A stretch of 64,000 nucleotides of DNA. Source: Elusimicrobiota bacterium (GTDB lineage: Bacteria; Elusimicrobiota; Elusimicrobia; FEN-1173). A program made the position numbers and the translations under genes. The stretch spans positions 1 to 64,000 of the forward strand of contig JAEURZ010000002.1 in NCBI GenBank assembly GCA_016788905.1, written 5' to 3'. Shown one piece after another: positions 48,296 through 56,476 of the stretch (the first letter of the stretch is position 1; each line of letters starts with the position of its first letter). The notes beneath the pieces are model-generated. The model had not been told where the DNA came from, ran no database searches, and saw only the letters and a program-made list of their open reading frames with translations.

Positions 48296-49684
48296 TCAGA
48301 AGTTTTCGCCTTCGGGAGCGGGATCGACAAACTTGGTAAATTCCGAGATAAAATTCAAATCGATGTCACCGATCGGTCCGTTCCGCTGTTTCAGAACAAA
48401 CAATTTGGCTTTCCCTTTCACATCCGGATCATCCCGCTTGTACACTTCCTCTCGGAAGATCGCGGCCACCACGTCGGCGTCTTGCTCCAGAGCGCCCGAT
48501 TCACGAAGGTCCGACAGTTGAGGACGGCCTTCCCGGCCTTTGTCTTCCGGTCGACGATTGAGCTGAGACAGAGCGATGACCGGAACTTGCAGTTCCCGCG
48601 CCAATCCCTTAATCGACCGCGAAATTTCAGAGATTTCTTGCTGACGGCTTTCCATCCGACCGCCCCCCTGAAGAAGTTGAAGGTAATCGATAATGATCAA
48701 GGACAAGGGCGTGCCTTTCTGTTTTAATTCGTGGGCCCAACGGCGGGCCGATCCTCGAATATCAAGGATGGACGGTGACGTTGAAAAATCAAAGAAGAGC
48801 GGGGCGGAAGCGATCTGGCTGGCCACGTTGGTAATCGTGGGCCAACTCTTGCGTGAGAGAAACCCGTCCCGAACACTCCGCACATTGATCCGGGCCTGAC
48901 TGCAAAGGAGACGAAGACCGATTTCCTGCTCGCTCATTTCAAGGGAGAAGAAAACCACAGGTTTTTTTTCCTTAATGGCGACGTGTTCGGCAATATTCAG
49001 AACAAAAGCCGTTTTCCCCATGGAGGGCCGTCCCGCAATGATAATCAAGTTGGAGGGTTGAAGTCCCGACGTCATTTTGTCCCACGCGGAAAACCCCGTC
49101 GAAACACCGGTCACGTATTTGCTCGATTCCGCCAGCTTCTCCAGCGTGGTGATGGCGCTTTGCATCAACACACTGGCCGAGACCATCCCCCTCGAGGCCC
49201 GGTCCTGGGCCAAAACGAAAAAACGTTGCTGGGCGCTGTCCAACAACGCTTGAGCTTCCTCCGTGGGAGACATGGATTCGTCGGCCACCGTTCGGGCGAT
49301 GGCGATCATTTGACGGAAGAGGGATTTTTCACGAACGATCCGGGCGTAGTGTTCCACATGGAGAGCGGAAGGAACGAGGTTGGTCAGGTCAAAAAGCGCC
49401 GCCCGCCCCCCCAGCCCCGCCAAACGACCGCCTTTCTCCAACTCGTCGCCTACCGTGATCACATCGGCGGTCACGTTCCGATCATGGAGCGCGCGGATTG
49501 CGGAAAAAATACGTCGGTGGTTTTCCTCGTAGAAATCCTCTTCCCGAAGAACATCCAACGCTTTAAGGAGTGACTCCTTCTCCACCAACATACTTCCCAA
49601 AACAGCCACTTCAGCCTCCCGACTTTGAGGCGGAAGACCTTCGACGTTCGAGGAACGTGCCGAAAGGGGGAGGGAAGATCCCAC
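48296..49684 (-). CDS. dnaB: Replicative DNA helicase
   Basis: DnaB is the hexameric helicase of the replication fork. The N-terminal helical domain (SREAEVAVLGSMLVE) and the RecA-like domain are present; Walker A is AGRPSMGKTA and the later LIIIDYLQLLQG is Walker B, with RESGALEQDADVV near the end. It starts with GTG at 49684, seven bases after rplI. Length (462) is normal. The position after rpsF-ssb-rpsR-rplI is the classical one. Confidence 0.97.
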   Translation of the reverse strand: MGSSLPLSARSSNVEGLPPQSREAEVAVLGSMLVEKESLLKALDVLREEDFYEENHRRIFSAIRALHDRNVTADVITVGDELEKGGRLAGLGGRAALFDLTNLVPSALHVEHYARIVREKSLFRQMIAIARTVADESMSPTEEAQALLDSAQQRFFVLAQDRASRGMVSASVLMQSAITTLEKLAESSKYVTGVSTGFSAWDKMTSGLQPSNLIIIAGRPSMGKTAFVLNIAEHVAIKEKKPVVFFSLEMSEQEIGLRLLCSQARINVRSVRDGFLSRKSWPTITNVASQIASAPLFFDFSTSPSILDIRGSARRWAHELKQKGTPLSLIIIDYLQLLQGGGRMESRQQEISEISRSIKGLARELQVPVIALSQLNRRPEDKGREGRPQLSDLRESGALEQDADVVAAIFREEVYKRDDPDVKGKAKLFVLKQRNGPIGDIDLNFISEFTKFVDPAPEGENF

Positions 49685-49690
49685 GGGGGA

Positions 49691-50143
49691 TTACCCCGCG
49701 GGCTGGACCTGAATTTTAAAGGCCGCGCGGACCTGAGGGTGAAGCCGGACCGCTCCGGTAAAATCACCTGTGGTTCGAATAGGGTCCCGCAATTCCACCC
49801 AACGACGGTCAATGGAAATTCCCTTGCCTAAAAGTGCCTTGGCCACCTCGGCCGTTGTCACCGAACCGTAAAGTTTTCCATCTTGACCGGCGCGAGCGCT
49901 GATCGTGATGACCACCTCTTCCAACTGACGACCCCGTTCCTGGGCCGCTTGAAGTTTCGTTTTCCGCTCCTCATCCAGTTGTTTTTTTCGAGAGTCCCAC
50001 ACCGCACGGGAGCGGGGGCTCGAAGGGACCGCCAACTTACGAGGAAGCAGATAGTTGCGCGCGTAACCGGGCGCCACGTCTTTCACGTCACCCGCCACCC
50101 CAAGATTCGGAATATCTTCCTGCAAGATAATTTTCGTTTTCAT
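49691..50143 (-). CDS. rplI: 50S ribosomal protein L9
   Basis: L9 binds 23S rRNA with its N-terminal domain (GDVKDVAPGYARNYLLPRKL, about 19-38) and reaches to the neighbouring ribosome through a long helix (about 40-78). The C-terminal domain (DGKLYGSVTTAEVAKAL) is also present, so the 150-residue product is complete. It is two bases downstream of rpsR. Confidence 0.97.
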   Translation of the reverse strand: MKTKIILQEDIPNLGVAGDVKDVAPGYARNYLLPRKLAVPSSPRSRAVWDSRKKQLDEERKTKLQAAQERGRQLEEVVITISARAGQDGKLYGSVTTAEVAKALLGKGISIDRRWVELRDPIRTTGDFTGAVRLHPQVRAAFKIQVQPAG

Positions 50144-50145
50144 GG

Positions 50146-50538
50146 TTATTCTCCCGTGTAAGGCAGGAGGGCCAACATACGGGACCGCTTGATGCCCTGG
50201 GTCAATTGACGTTGATGACGAGCGCAGTTTCCTGTCGTTCGCCCCCCCAACATTTTACCTCGCGCTGTCAAAAACCCCCGGAGGATGGGAATGGCCTTGT
50301 AATCCACCTCTTCAATTTTTTCCGCGCAAAATCGGCACACTTTACGCCGCATCATGGGACGACCACCGCGACGCCCTCCACCGGCACCCGCTGGAGGACG
50401 GGCACCCGTCCGGGGACCTGATCCAAATCCCGGCCGTCCGCCCGGACGTGGCCCGCTGGGGGGCCGCGAGGCTCCCATCGGTGAAGAAGCGCTCACTGGC
50501 GCTTTCGGTGTTTCAGAAGTTGGGTTGGTTTCATTCAT
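50146..50538 (-). CDS. rpsR: 30S ribosomal protein S18 with a long N-terminal extension
   Basis: The S18 core (about 62-130) contains [14 protein letters not shown] with its two cysteines, and [12 protein letters not shown] with the RNA-binding helix. The extra 60 N-terminal residues are glycine, proline and arginine rich, of low complexity, and unlike the usual 75-residue protein. The tail [12 protein letters not shown] is normal. It sits between ssb and rplI. Confidence 0.96.
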   Translation of the reverse strand: MNETNPTSETPKAPVSASSPMGASRPPSGPRPGGRPGFGSGPRTGARPPAGAGGGRRGGRPMMRRKVCRFCAEKIEEVDYKAIPILRGFLTARGKMLGGRTTGNCARHQRQLTQGIKRSRMLALLPYTGE

Positions 50539-50550
50539 GGAATTCTCCTC

Positions 50551-50997
50551 TTAAAATGGAACATCTTCAGTGGTGGGGGCTGAACCGCTCACATCGGATT
50601 CCGCGGAGGGAGCCTCCTCATCAGTCGCGGGGGACCCCACGCCTGCATCGGCTTTTTCCAGAAACTGAACGCGCGAAGCGTCGACTTCATGCCCAGACCG
50701 TTTCTGTCCGTCTTTGGTTTCCCAATTGCGGCTTTTCAACCGCCCTTCCACGTAGACGGGGCTTCCCTTTTTCAATTTTTCTCCGCAACGCTGCCCCGCT
50801 TCACGCCAAACGACAACAGGAATAAACGAGGTGTCGTCTTTCCACTCCCCTGCCTTGTCCTTATAGCGACGGTTGACCGCGAGATCAAACCGGCAAACAG
50901 GAGCTCCTGAGGTGGTAAACCGAAGTTCCGGATCACGGGTCAGACGACCCACGAGCTGAACGTTATTAAGCTGGACGAGGCGCAGGAGCGTCGACAT
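50551..50997 (-). CDS. ssb: Single-stranded DNA-binding protein
   Basis: SSB coats single-stranded DNA. The OB fold runs from LVGRLTRDPELRFTTSG through VYVEGRLKSRNW, and the acidic tail ends EDVPF, the tip that binds partner proteins. The start is taken as ATG 50997, within the end of rpsF, giving 148 residues; longer frames have no family support. It is the second gene after rpsF. Confidence 0.95.
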   Translation of the reverse strand: MSTLLRLVQLNNVQLVGRLTRDPELRFTTSGAPVCRFDLAVNRRYKDKAGEWKDDTSFIPVVVWREAGQRCGEKLKKGSPVYVEGRLKSRNWETKDGQKRSGHEVDASRVQFLEKADAGVGSPATDEEAPSAESDVSGSAPTTEDVPF

Positions 50998-51421
50998 GGG
51001 GAACCTCGGGAACAACCGGGAGAGGAGCGGTGGCCGGCGCAACGGCGGCAACGGAACCACTCACCGGGGGACGATGTCCGTGGGATTCATGGGGAGCTGG
51101 CGGCGGCAGAACCATCAAAGGGGACGCCGGCTTGCCCTTGAGGGCTTTGCAAATCAGGTGACGAATAATATCTTCCGAGACCCGAAAAAACTGATTAAAC
51201 TCCGCCACAAAAGAAGGGTCCGCGTTAAATTGGAGGAACGTATAGTATCCCTCCCGCTGACGGCCAATGGGATAAGCCAACCGACGACGGCCCCACTTCT
51301 CCGTGAGAGTGACTTCGCCACCTTTTTGAACGATGAGGGATTTTGTTTTTTCGACGAAATCGTCAACCTTTTGGGGCTGAGTGTCGCCGGGCAATACAAA
51401 GACTGTTTCGTAATGGACCAA
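50966..51421 (-). CDS. rpsF: 30S ribosomal protein S6
   Basis: S6 pairs with S18 on the 30S platform. YETVFVLPGD, WGRRRLAYPIGRQREGYYTF and RVSEDIIRHLICKAL are family blocks in the first 95 residues. The last 50 residues are a low-complexity alanine/proline tail. The start is TTG at 51421, eight bases after a perfect AAGGAGG (51430-51436). This decides it over an upstream frame that reaches 51484. Confidence 0.96.
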   Translation of the reverse strand: MVHYETVFVLPGDTQPQKVDDFVEKTKSLIVQKGGEVTLTEKWGRRRLAYPIGRQREGYYTFLQFNADPSFVAEFNQFFRVSEDIIRHLICKALKGKPASPLMVLPPPAPHESHGHRPPVSGSVAAVAPATAPLPVVPEVPHVDAPAPRPA

Positions 51422-51445
51422 GGGATGCGCCTCCTTCAAGGACGT

Positions 51446-51468
51446 CCGACCCAGCCATGCCGGGTCGG
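51446..51468 (-). promoter_or_regulatory. Candidate S6:S18 leader hairpin before rpsF
   Basis: On the minus strand CCGACCC (pairing 51462-51468 with 51446-51452) closes a nine-base loop just before the rpsF ribosome site. S6:S18 is known to regulate its own operon through a leader hairpin with a CCG motif in several phyla. The position fits, but the exact motif cannot be confirmed by eye. Confidence 0.35.
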
Positions 51469-51543
51469 GGTGGGTTCTGCTCAAAAGGCCAGAACCAAAG
51501 TGGTCTTATGCTAACAAATAACACCCATCCCGCGCAAGAAGAA

Positions 51544-52056
51544 TCACCACGTGCTCCAAACTTGCCCCTTAGCGTCGGGGTGCGTACAGTTGATCGTGAT
51601 CTCCCCTGAAGAAGCGAAATACATCCAATCCCCCAAATCGGTATACGATCCAGCGTAATCCGTCACATCAGTAGTTGAAGAATGAGAACCTGGGGGAGGG
51701 ACATGACACTGGGGCATCTTTTTTAAATAGCGTCCACCGGTTGTAAGGGAACTGGTTAAATTCCCGGCCAAAGGAAAGAGTCCTAAGTTGTCCGCGTAAT
51801 AGATGTGCAATGACGCGCGGAGGGCCCCTAAATTTCCCCGGCTTGAAGATTCTTGTGCCTTAAGTAACAAGTTGCTGAATTTGGGAATCGCAATGGAAGC
51901 AACAATACTGAGGACCGCCACCACCATCATGAGCTCAACCAACGTAAAGCCCAAAACAGGCCTCCCCCCGTTCGCTCCGCGCCGCTCCAGGGCGACCATC
52001 CCCGCCAGCCCCCCCCCTGATTCGTCGCTTCTGTTTGGTGGATAAACGTTTTTCAT
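51544..52056 (-). CDS. Type IV pilin/pseudopilin-like protein
   Basis: The prepilin signature GFTLVELMMVVAVLSIVASI is clear: the peptidase would cut after G and methylate F. The long hydrophobic helix then anchors it, followed by a pilin head with a glycine and tyrosine-rich end. The leader is long if the ATG at 52056 is used (36 residues); ATG at 51999 would give 17. It follows the sigma-54 gene by five bases. No secretion ATPase is nearby. Confidence 0.9.
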   Translation of the reverse strand: MKNVYPPNRSDESGGGLAGMVALERRGANGGRPVLGFTLVELMMVVAVLSIVASIAIPKFSNLLLKAQESSSRGNLGALRASLHIYYADNLGLFPLAGNLTSSLTTGGRYLKKMPQCHVPPPGSHSSTTDVTDYAGSYTDLGDWMYFASSGEITINCTHPDAKGQVWSTW

Positions 52057-52061
52057 TTTCT

Positions 52062-53213
52062 TCAGACCCCGCCCGCCGAACCTGCGGGTTCCGAATCATC
52101 AGAGGAAGAGGGAAATCCCATCGAATGACGATAACTGTTGACTGTCCTTCTCGGAATGGGATACCCCACCCGATCCCGAAGAAGACGTTGCAAATACAGA
52201 TCGGACCTCTTCCCAAAATCCACATCTTCTCCTTGGATCGTCTCCAAAACATCAATGCAGAGATTTTTGCGGGAACAAAACAAATCTTCCAACAGAACCT
52301 CTTCTCCCCAGGGAAGGACGAGGCTTCGTCCCTGGATCGCACGGTTCACCGTAGAGGGAGCGACCGCCAAGCGCTTGGCCAATTGCCGCTGTGTGATTGG
52401 AATTTTCTTGAGCGTGTCTCGAGACGCTAAGAAAAAACGTTGGGCGTTACAAATAAAATCCAAAAGTCGGTAGAGCGTGTTGTGTCGCCAATTGATGAGT
52501 TCCAAGCGACGCACAAACGCTTTCAGGTGCCGGCGTTCTTGGGGAGGAAGGTTCCCCTCTCGAAGCAAACCTTGCAATCGGTCATACTGGATATCGTACC
52601 GCCCCCGGGCCAACAAGGGGGACCCAAACTCAAAAACAGGTTCCCCCTGATCATCGAGGCTCAGTCGTGCCAGTCGGACGACATGTTTCCCCGGAACCCC
52701 AGAAGCTTTGATGGAGGGATCGAAAAACTCTGATTGAATGGAGTAAGTTAGCAAGAAATCCCGAACCCTTTGAACCTGAGCTTCCGTGAGACCCAAAAAC
52801 TTCGATAGGTCCGCGCGATCCATTTCCCGATCCACACGAAGGAAGTAGGATTCGAAGGTTTCCTGCCCCATTTTTTGAATAAGGGCAAGGGCTTCCTTAT
52901 TTTCCCCGATCACACGCGCCGCCTCCGGGCGCCCCCCTTGCACCAGGGTGACTTCGTTCATTTCATAAAAAGAAGGGGACAATTTCGTTCGAGGATTGGG
53001 TTGAAATCGAACGATCTTCCAGCGAGCGTCCTGCGGATAAATCAACTTCTCAAAAACCGGGTCGGTCTCGGCCTCACGAATGAGCTCAGCAATTTGCCGT
53101 TCCGACATTTGAAGGAGTTGCACGGTTTGAAGCCGAGCCAAGAGAGTGGCTCTTGTCCCCGTTTCAGCACGGGATCGAATACTGAGATGGGGGCGGCGTG
53201 ACTTCGGGTCCAT
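52062..53213 (-). CDS. rpoN: RNA polymerase sigma-54 factor, compact form
   Basis: The 383-residue product has the three parts of sigma-54. A region I-like start reads LARLQTVQLLQMSERQIAEL. The core-binding domain includes NWRHNTLYRLLDFICNAQRF (241-260). The DNA-binding end has a helix-turn-helix (about 274-297, TQRQLAKRLAVAPSTVNRAI) and an RpoN box at about 354-363, PRRTVNSYRH, compared with the canonical ARRTVAKYRE. It is shorter than the usual 450-500. It needs an enhancer-binding ATPase, none of which is in the window. Next to a pilin gene, a role in pilus control is possible. Confidence 0.9.
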   Translation of the reverse strand: MDPKSRRPHLSIRSRAETGTRATLLARLQTVQLLQMSERQIAELIREAETDPVFEKLIYPQDARWKIVRFQPNPRTKLSPSFYEMNEVTLVQGGRPEAARVIGENKEALALIQKMGQETFESYFLRVDREMDRADLSKFLGLTEAQVQRVRDFLLTYSIQSEFFDPSIKASGVPGKHVVRLARLSLDDQGEPVFEFGSPLLARGRYDIQYDRLQGLLREGNLPPQERRHLKAFVRRLELINWRHNTLYRLLDFICNAQRFFLASRDTLKKIPITQRQLAKRLAVAPSTVNRAIQGRSLVLPWGEEVLLEDLFCSRKNLCIDVLETIQGEDVDFGKRSDLYLQRLLRDRVGYPIPRRTVNSYRHSMGFPSSSDDSEPAGSAGGV

Positions 53214-53294
53214 GGTCGTTCAACAAGTCTAAATGGTGAACAGGAACTTATCAAGGCTTTTTCTATCCCTTGTCCAACAAAAACCCCAAAGTCC

Positions 53295-53323
53295 TTGACA
53301 GAAAATGCGTTTTCTGTTAAAAA
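53295..53323 (+). promoter_or_regulatory. Candidate sigma-70 promoter of the M23 peptidase gene
   Basis: A perfect TTGACA (53295-53300) is followed by a 17-base spacer and TAAAAA (53318-53323), four of six bases. It lies 42 bases before the ATG at 53365 and supports the downstream start rather than an upstream frame start at 53305. Confidence 0.55.
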
Positions 53324-53364
53324 GTAACATGAATAGACAGACACCCCCCCTTTGGAGGTTTTTC

Positions 53365-54327
53365 ATGGCGCGTGTGTGGCGCCGTTGGCAAAAAGAAGCG
53401 AACAGACGTCTGACCATCATGGTGATCCCCCACGGGGTCGCGCGTCCGCGCCAGATTTCTCTCCCCATCCCTTTCCTGGCCGTTTTGTTTGTGTCCTGGA
53501 CAGTGTTGACCGGGTGGGCCGGTTTTGCCGCGTCCGAACGGTTCGATTATTGGCGCGCGCGGGTGAACAGCCACTTCCTCAAGATGAAGCTGACTTATCT
53601 CAATAACCAGGTCAGTCAATCCCGAGCCATGATGGACGAAGTTAAGACGTTGGAAGCCGAATTGCGAACCCTCATTGGATTAGGGAGCCGGGAAGCCATT
53701 ATTCAGACCGACCCCCCCTCCAACCTATCGGGGCCCCCGACTTCATTAGGGGGACCTTCTTTGGAAGATGCCAACGCTTTGGAACGATCCCTCCAATCGG
53801 GCATTCCCGAAATACGTTTCGAGGAGATGGCTCGATCCATCCGCGCTCTACGTTCGGAAGCGGAGGAACGACTGGCGGGGGTTCGTGCGCTCAACCATGA
53901 GATTGATTCAAAACGAAAAATTTATCGGGCGACACCCAACCTCTGGCCCGTTTCAGGGTATCTCACCTCCCATTTTGGGTCTCGACTCTCCCCCATCGAT
54001 GGGTTCCGAGAATCTCACCAAGGCATGGACATTGCAGGCCCGGAGGGATCCCCGATAAGGGTCACTGCGGACGGTGTGGTCAAACTGGCGGGATGGGCTG
54101 GCGGGTATGGGAACGTGGTCGTGGTGGATCACGGCCTCGGCTACTCCACCCGCTATGGCCACAACCGCCAGGTCGTTGTCAAAACCGGTGACCGGGTAAA
54201 AAGAGGTCAGGTGATTGCCCTCATGGGCCAAACCGGAAAAGCCACTGGCCCCCATTGTCATTACGAAGTATGGTATAATGGTCACGCTGTGAATCCATCC
54301 AAATTCCTCATCAAGCACACCTCCTAA
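53365..54327 (+). CDS. M23-family peptidoglycan endopeptidase (LytM type)
   Basis: The 320-residue product has one membrane helix (about 33-53), a coiled-coil region (about 70-185), and a C-terminal M23 domain. The metal ligands are H218 and D222 (HQGMD) and H297/H299 (HCHYE). These enzymes cut peptide cross-links of peptidoglycan. The ATG at 53365 follows TTTGGAGG by six bases. Its TAATG stop joins the bactofilin start. Confidence 0.93.
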   Translation: MARVWRRWQKEANRRLTIMVIPHGVARPRQISLPIPFLAVLFVSWTVLTGWAGFAASERFDYWRARVNSHFLKMKLTYLNNQVSQSRAMMDEVKTLEAELRTLIGLGSREAIIQTDPPSNLSGPPTSLGGPSLEDANALERSLQSGIPEIRFEEMARSIRALRSEAEERLAGVRALNHEIDSKRKIYRATPNLWPVSGYLTSHFGSRLSPIDGFRESHQGMDIAGPEGSPIRVTADGVVKLAGWAGGYGNVVVVDHGLGYSTRYGHNRQVVVKTGDRVKRGQVIALMGQTGKATGPHCHYEVWYNGHAVNPSKFLIKHTS

Positions 54328-54731
54328 TGTTCGGTAAAAAGGACATGGAAACGACCCATATGGAGACGATCATCGGGCCCGGTTCCCGGTTTCAGGGAAC
54401 AATTCGATCCAAGGGATTTGTTCGCATTGACGGGATTGTGGAAGGGGGAATCTCCGCGGAAGGCGTTATCGTGGGTGAAAAAGCCCATATCACGGGGGAC
54501 ATCCTTGCCAAAATGGTTTTTGTTGCGGGGAAAGTAACGGGAAACGTCACGGCGGCCCAGGCCCTTGAACTTCAACCCAAAGGCCAAATCCGAGGGGACG
54601 TGCGGGCGGTCCAGCTGTCCATTGCGGACGGGGCTCTCTTTGAGGGGAATTGTCTCATGACAGTTGAAAAAATAGGCGCCGTGGACCTGTCCGAGGTCCG
54701 TTCCACCTCACCCGCCGTGTCTCCTTCCTAA
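54327..54731 (+). CDS. Bactofilin
   Basis: Bactofilins polymerise without nucleotide on the membrane and position cell-wall enzymes. The beta-helix core is visible from TTHMETIIGPGSRFQGTI to SIADGALFEGNCLM, with repeating hydrophobic/glycine strands such as GFVRIDGIVEGGI and KVTGNVTAAQALEL. The 134-residue length is normal. The overlap with the M23 gene (TAATG) is typical of the bactofilin/M23 pairs that shape cells. Confidence 0.95.
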   Translation: MFGKKDMETTHMETIIGPGSRFQGTIRSKGFVRIDGIVEGGISAEGVIVGEKAHITGDILAKMVFVAGKVTGNVTAAQALELQPKGQIRGDVRAVQLSIADGALFEGNCLMTVEKIGAVDLSEVRSTSPAVSPS

Positions 54732-54740
54732 CCTTTCCCG

Positions 54741-55496
54741 ATGAAATGGTTTCGCGATCACCGAAAAAAAATCATCCTGAGCGTTGTCGCCATCTTTGTC
54801 GTGGGGACATTCGCAAGCTTCGGAAGCTATTTTTTTGACCAATCCCCTTTTGATGCCGCGATCCTCGTTAACAATCGAAAAATTCCCTATAAACGGTTCG
54901 AGACACTTTACGGACAAGTCTTGGAAGACCAAAGGCAACGCTCGCCATCCCCATTGACAAACCCCCAGCGGGAGTATCTCAAACGACAAGTGGTTCAGAG
55001 TCTTGTTCAGGAAGAAGTTTTTGTCAACCAAGCGGAAAATCTCGGCATAAAAGTAACCGACACCGAACTGGCCCAAGTCCTCCAAACGGTTCCCGCGTTT
55101 CAACGGGAAGGCCGGTTCGACCCCCAACTCTACCGTGAAGCATTGGGAAGGATTCGTCTACGGGTGGAGGATTTTGAATCGGAACAACGACGACAACTGA
55201 TGGCACAAAAAACTCAGTTTATTATGGCGTCAGGAGTCAAAATTTCCTCCCTGGAATTCCCCGCCAAAGTAAAAACCGCCTTGGCTCAGGGCACGGAGGA
55301 AGTTAAAAAAAAGATCCTGGAAAATCCCAATGAATTCAGAGACGAAGTTCGCCGTAACGAAATGCAGGCGTGTTTGCAGGAATGGTATTCAGACGTGAGT
55401 ACTCGGCTTAAAGTGAAAGTCCAATTAGCAAAATTAGAAACACCCACCGTTGAACCGCCTCCCAACCCCGAACCCGCCCCGCCCTCCACTCCCTAA
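54741..55496 (+). CDS. SurA N-terminal-domain chaperone-like protein without PPIase domain
   Basis: The 251-residue protein has an N-terminal membrane anchor (about 11-31) and then the SurA/PpiD-type helical domain, with ILVNNRKIPYKRFETLYGQ, QREYLKRQVVQSLVQEEV and VPAFQREGRFDPQLYREAL. The parvulin PPIase domain that normally follows is missing; the C-terminal end is a charged helix and a proline-rich tail. It may be a chaperone for envelope proteins. Its 3' end overlaps maf tail to tail by 63 bases. Confidence 0.85.
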   Translation: MKWFRDHRKKIILSVVAIFVVGTFASFGSYFFDQSPFDAAILVNNRKIPYKRFETLYGQVLEDQRQRSPSPLTNPQREYLKRQVVQSLVQEEVFVNQAENLGIKVTDTELAQVLQTVPAFQREGRFDPQLYREALGRIRLRVEDFESEQRRQLMAQKTQFIMASGVKISSLEFPAKVKTALAQGTEEVKKKILENPNEFRDEVRRNEMQACLQEWYSDVSTRLKVKVQLAKLETPTVEPPPNPEPAPPSTP

Positions 55497-56132
55497 AAAT
55501 AACCTCTGATCCGAAGCAACGCACCCAGCCTTTAGCGCTTTTCCAAGCAACTCCCAAACACCTCGAAGGGGGAGGCCCACGATGGTATCAAAATCCCCTT
55601 CGAAAGAATAAATATAGGGGTTGCCCCGGGCCTGAGCGGCGTAAGCCCCAGCTTTATCGTGATTTAATTTGGAAAAATGGCGAAGTTCCTGTGGACTAAA
55701 TTTTCGCATTTGAACACGGGAGCGGAACACACAGGTCCAGACCCGCCTGCCGGGGCAAAGAGCCAGGGCCAAACCCGTGTAAACGTCATGCCATTTCCCA
55801 CTTAATTCAGAGAGTATCCGAAAGGCATCTGACTGGTCCACAGGCTTTCCGTACACCCTCCCTCTGCGGGCAACCACGGTATCCGCGCCAAGAGAGAGTC
55901 CACGTGTAAATCGCCGCGCCACGGCCACCGCTTTTTGGCGCGCTAATTTCTTAACGTAACGGGAAACCCTCTCCCCCGGTTGATGAGGGAACTCCACCAC
56001 CCCACTGGGGACAACGCGGAAACCCGGGACAATTCGTCGTAACAGGACCCGCCTCCGGGGCGAAAGAGAGGCCAGGAAGAAGTCCGGTTTTTCGAAAATT
56101 TTTCTGCGCTGTTTTTTCTGCTCTTTCCCCAT
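55434..56132 (-). CDS. maf: Maf-family nucleotide pyrophosphatase
   Basis: Maf hydrolyses modified nucleoside triphosphates. The start LASLSPRRRVLLRRI is the Maf signature, SLGADTVVARRGRVYGKP holds the catalytic and base-recognition residues, and FEGDFDTIVGLPL closes the family. ATG 56132 is chosen because an earlier ATG (56183) would overlap cutA. A 30-residue glycine-rich extension after the family end overlaps the SurA-type gene. Confidence 0.88.
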   Translation of the reverse strand: MGKEQKKQRRKIFEKPDFFLASLSPRRRVLLRRIVPGFRVVPSGVVEFPHQPGERVSRYVKKLARQKAVAVARRFTRGLSLGADTVVARRGRVYGKPVDQSDAFRILSELSGKWHDVYTGLALALCPGRRVWTCVFRSRVQMRKFSPQELRHFSKLNHDKAGAYAAQARGNPYIYSFEGDFDTIVGLPLRGVWELLGKALKAGCVASDQRLFLGSGGRGGFGVGRRFNGGCF

Positions 56133-56158
56133 CTTTTTGGCCACAAGAATACGCGAAC

Positions 56159-56476
56159 TCAAGAAACGGAAGAAACCACCCACGACAGATAGGCCGACGA
56201 ACCACTTTGGATGGGAATGGAAACGATTTCAGGGACAGCGGAGGGATGGAGGGACTTGACCCGTCGCTTAAGGGCGAGAAATCGGGCGGCGGTTGTTTTC
56301 GCCAAAAGGAGGTGTTCCAAAGCCTGTTCAACTTTTCCATTCCAACGGTAAATAGATGTGACGTTTCCGACAATGTTGACACAAGCCGCCAACCGTTCTT
56401 TCACAAGAGTTCTGGCTATGCGTCGCGAGACCCGAACGTTCGGCGTCGTTATGAAAACGACCACCGTGCGGTTCAC
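56159..56476 (-). CDS. cutA: CutA divalent-cation tolerance protein
   Basis: The 105-residue product follows the CutA trimer fold, with VVVFITTPN at the start, LVKERLAACVNIVGNVTSIYRW (two pieces of the conserved centre), and the AVPEIVSIPI end that forms the active-site edge. Known members bind copper. It overlaps the GAF/HD gene stop by ATGA. Confidence 0.93.
   Translation of the reverse strand: MNRTVVVFITTPNVRVSRRIARTLVKERLAACVNIVGNVTSIYRWNGKVEQALEHLLLAKTTAARFLALKRRVKSLHPSAVPEIVSIPIQSGSSAYLSWVVSSVS

Noticed and set aside
54271-54279. TGGTATAAT ahead of the bactofilin gene
   Set aside because: It lies in the conserved M23 coding sequence (VWYNG) and has no -35 at normal spacing, so a promoter is not supported.
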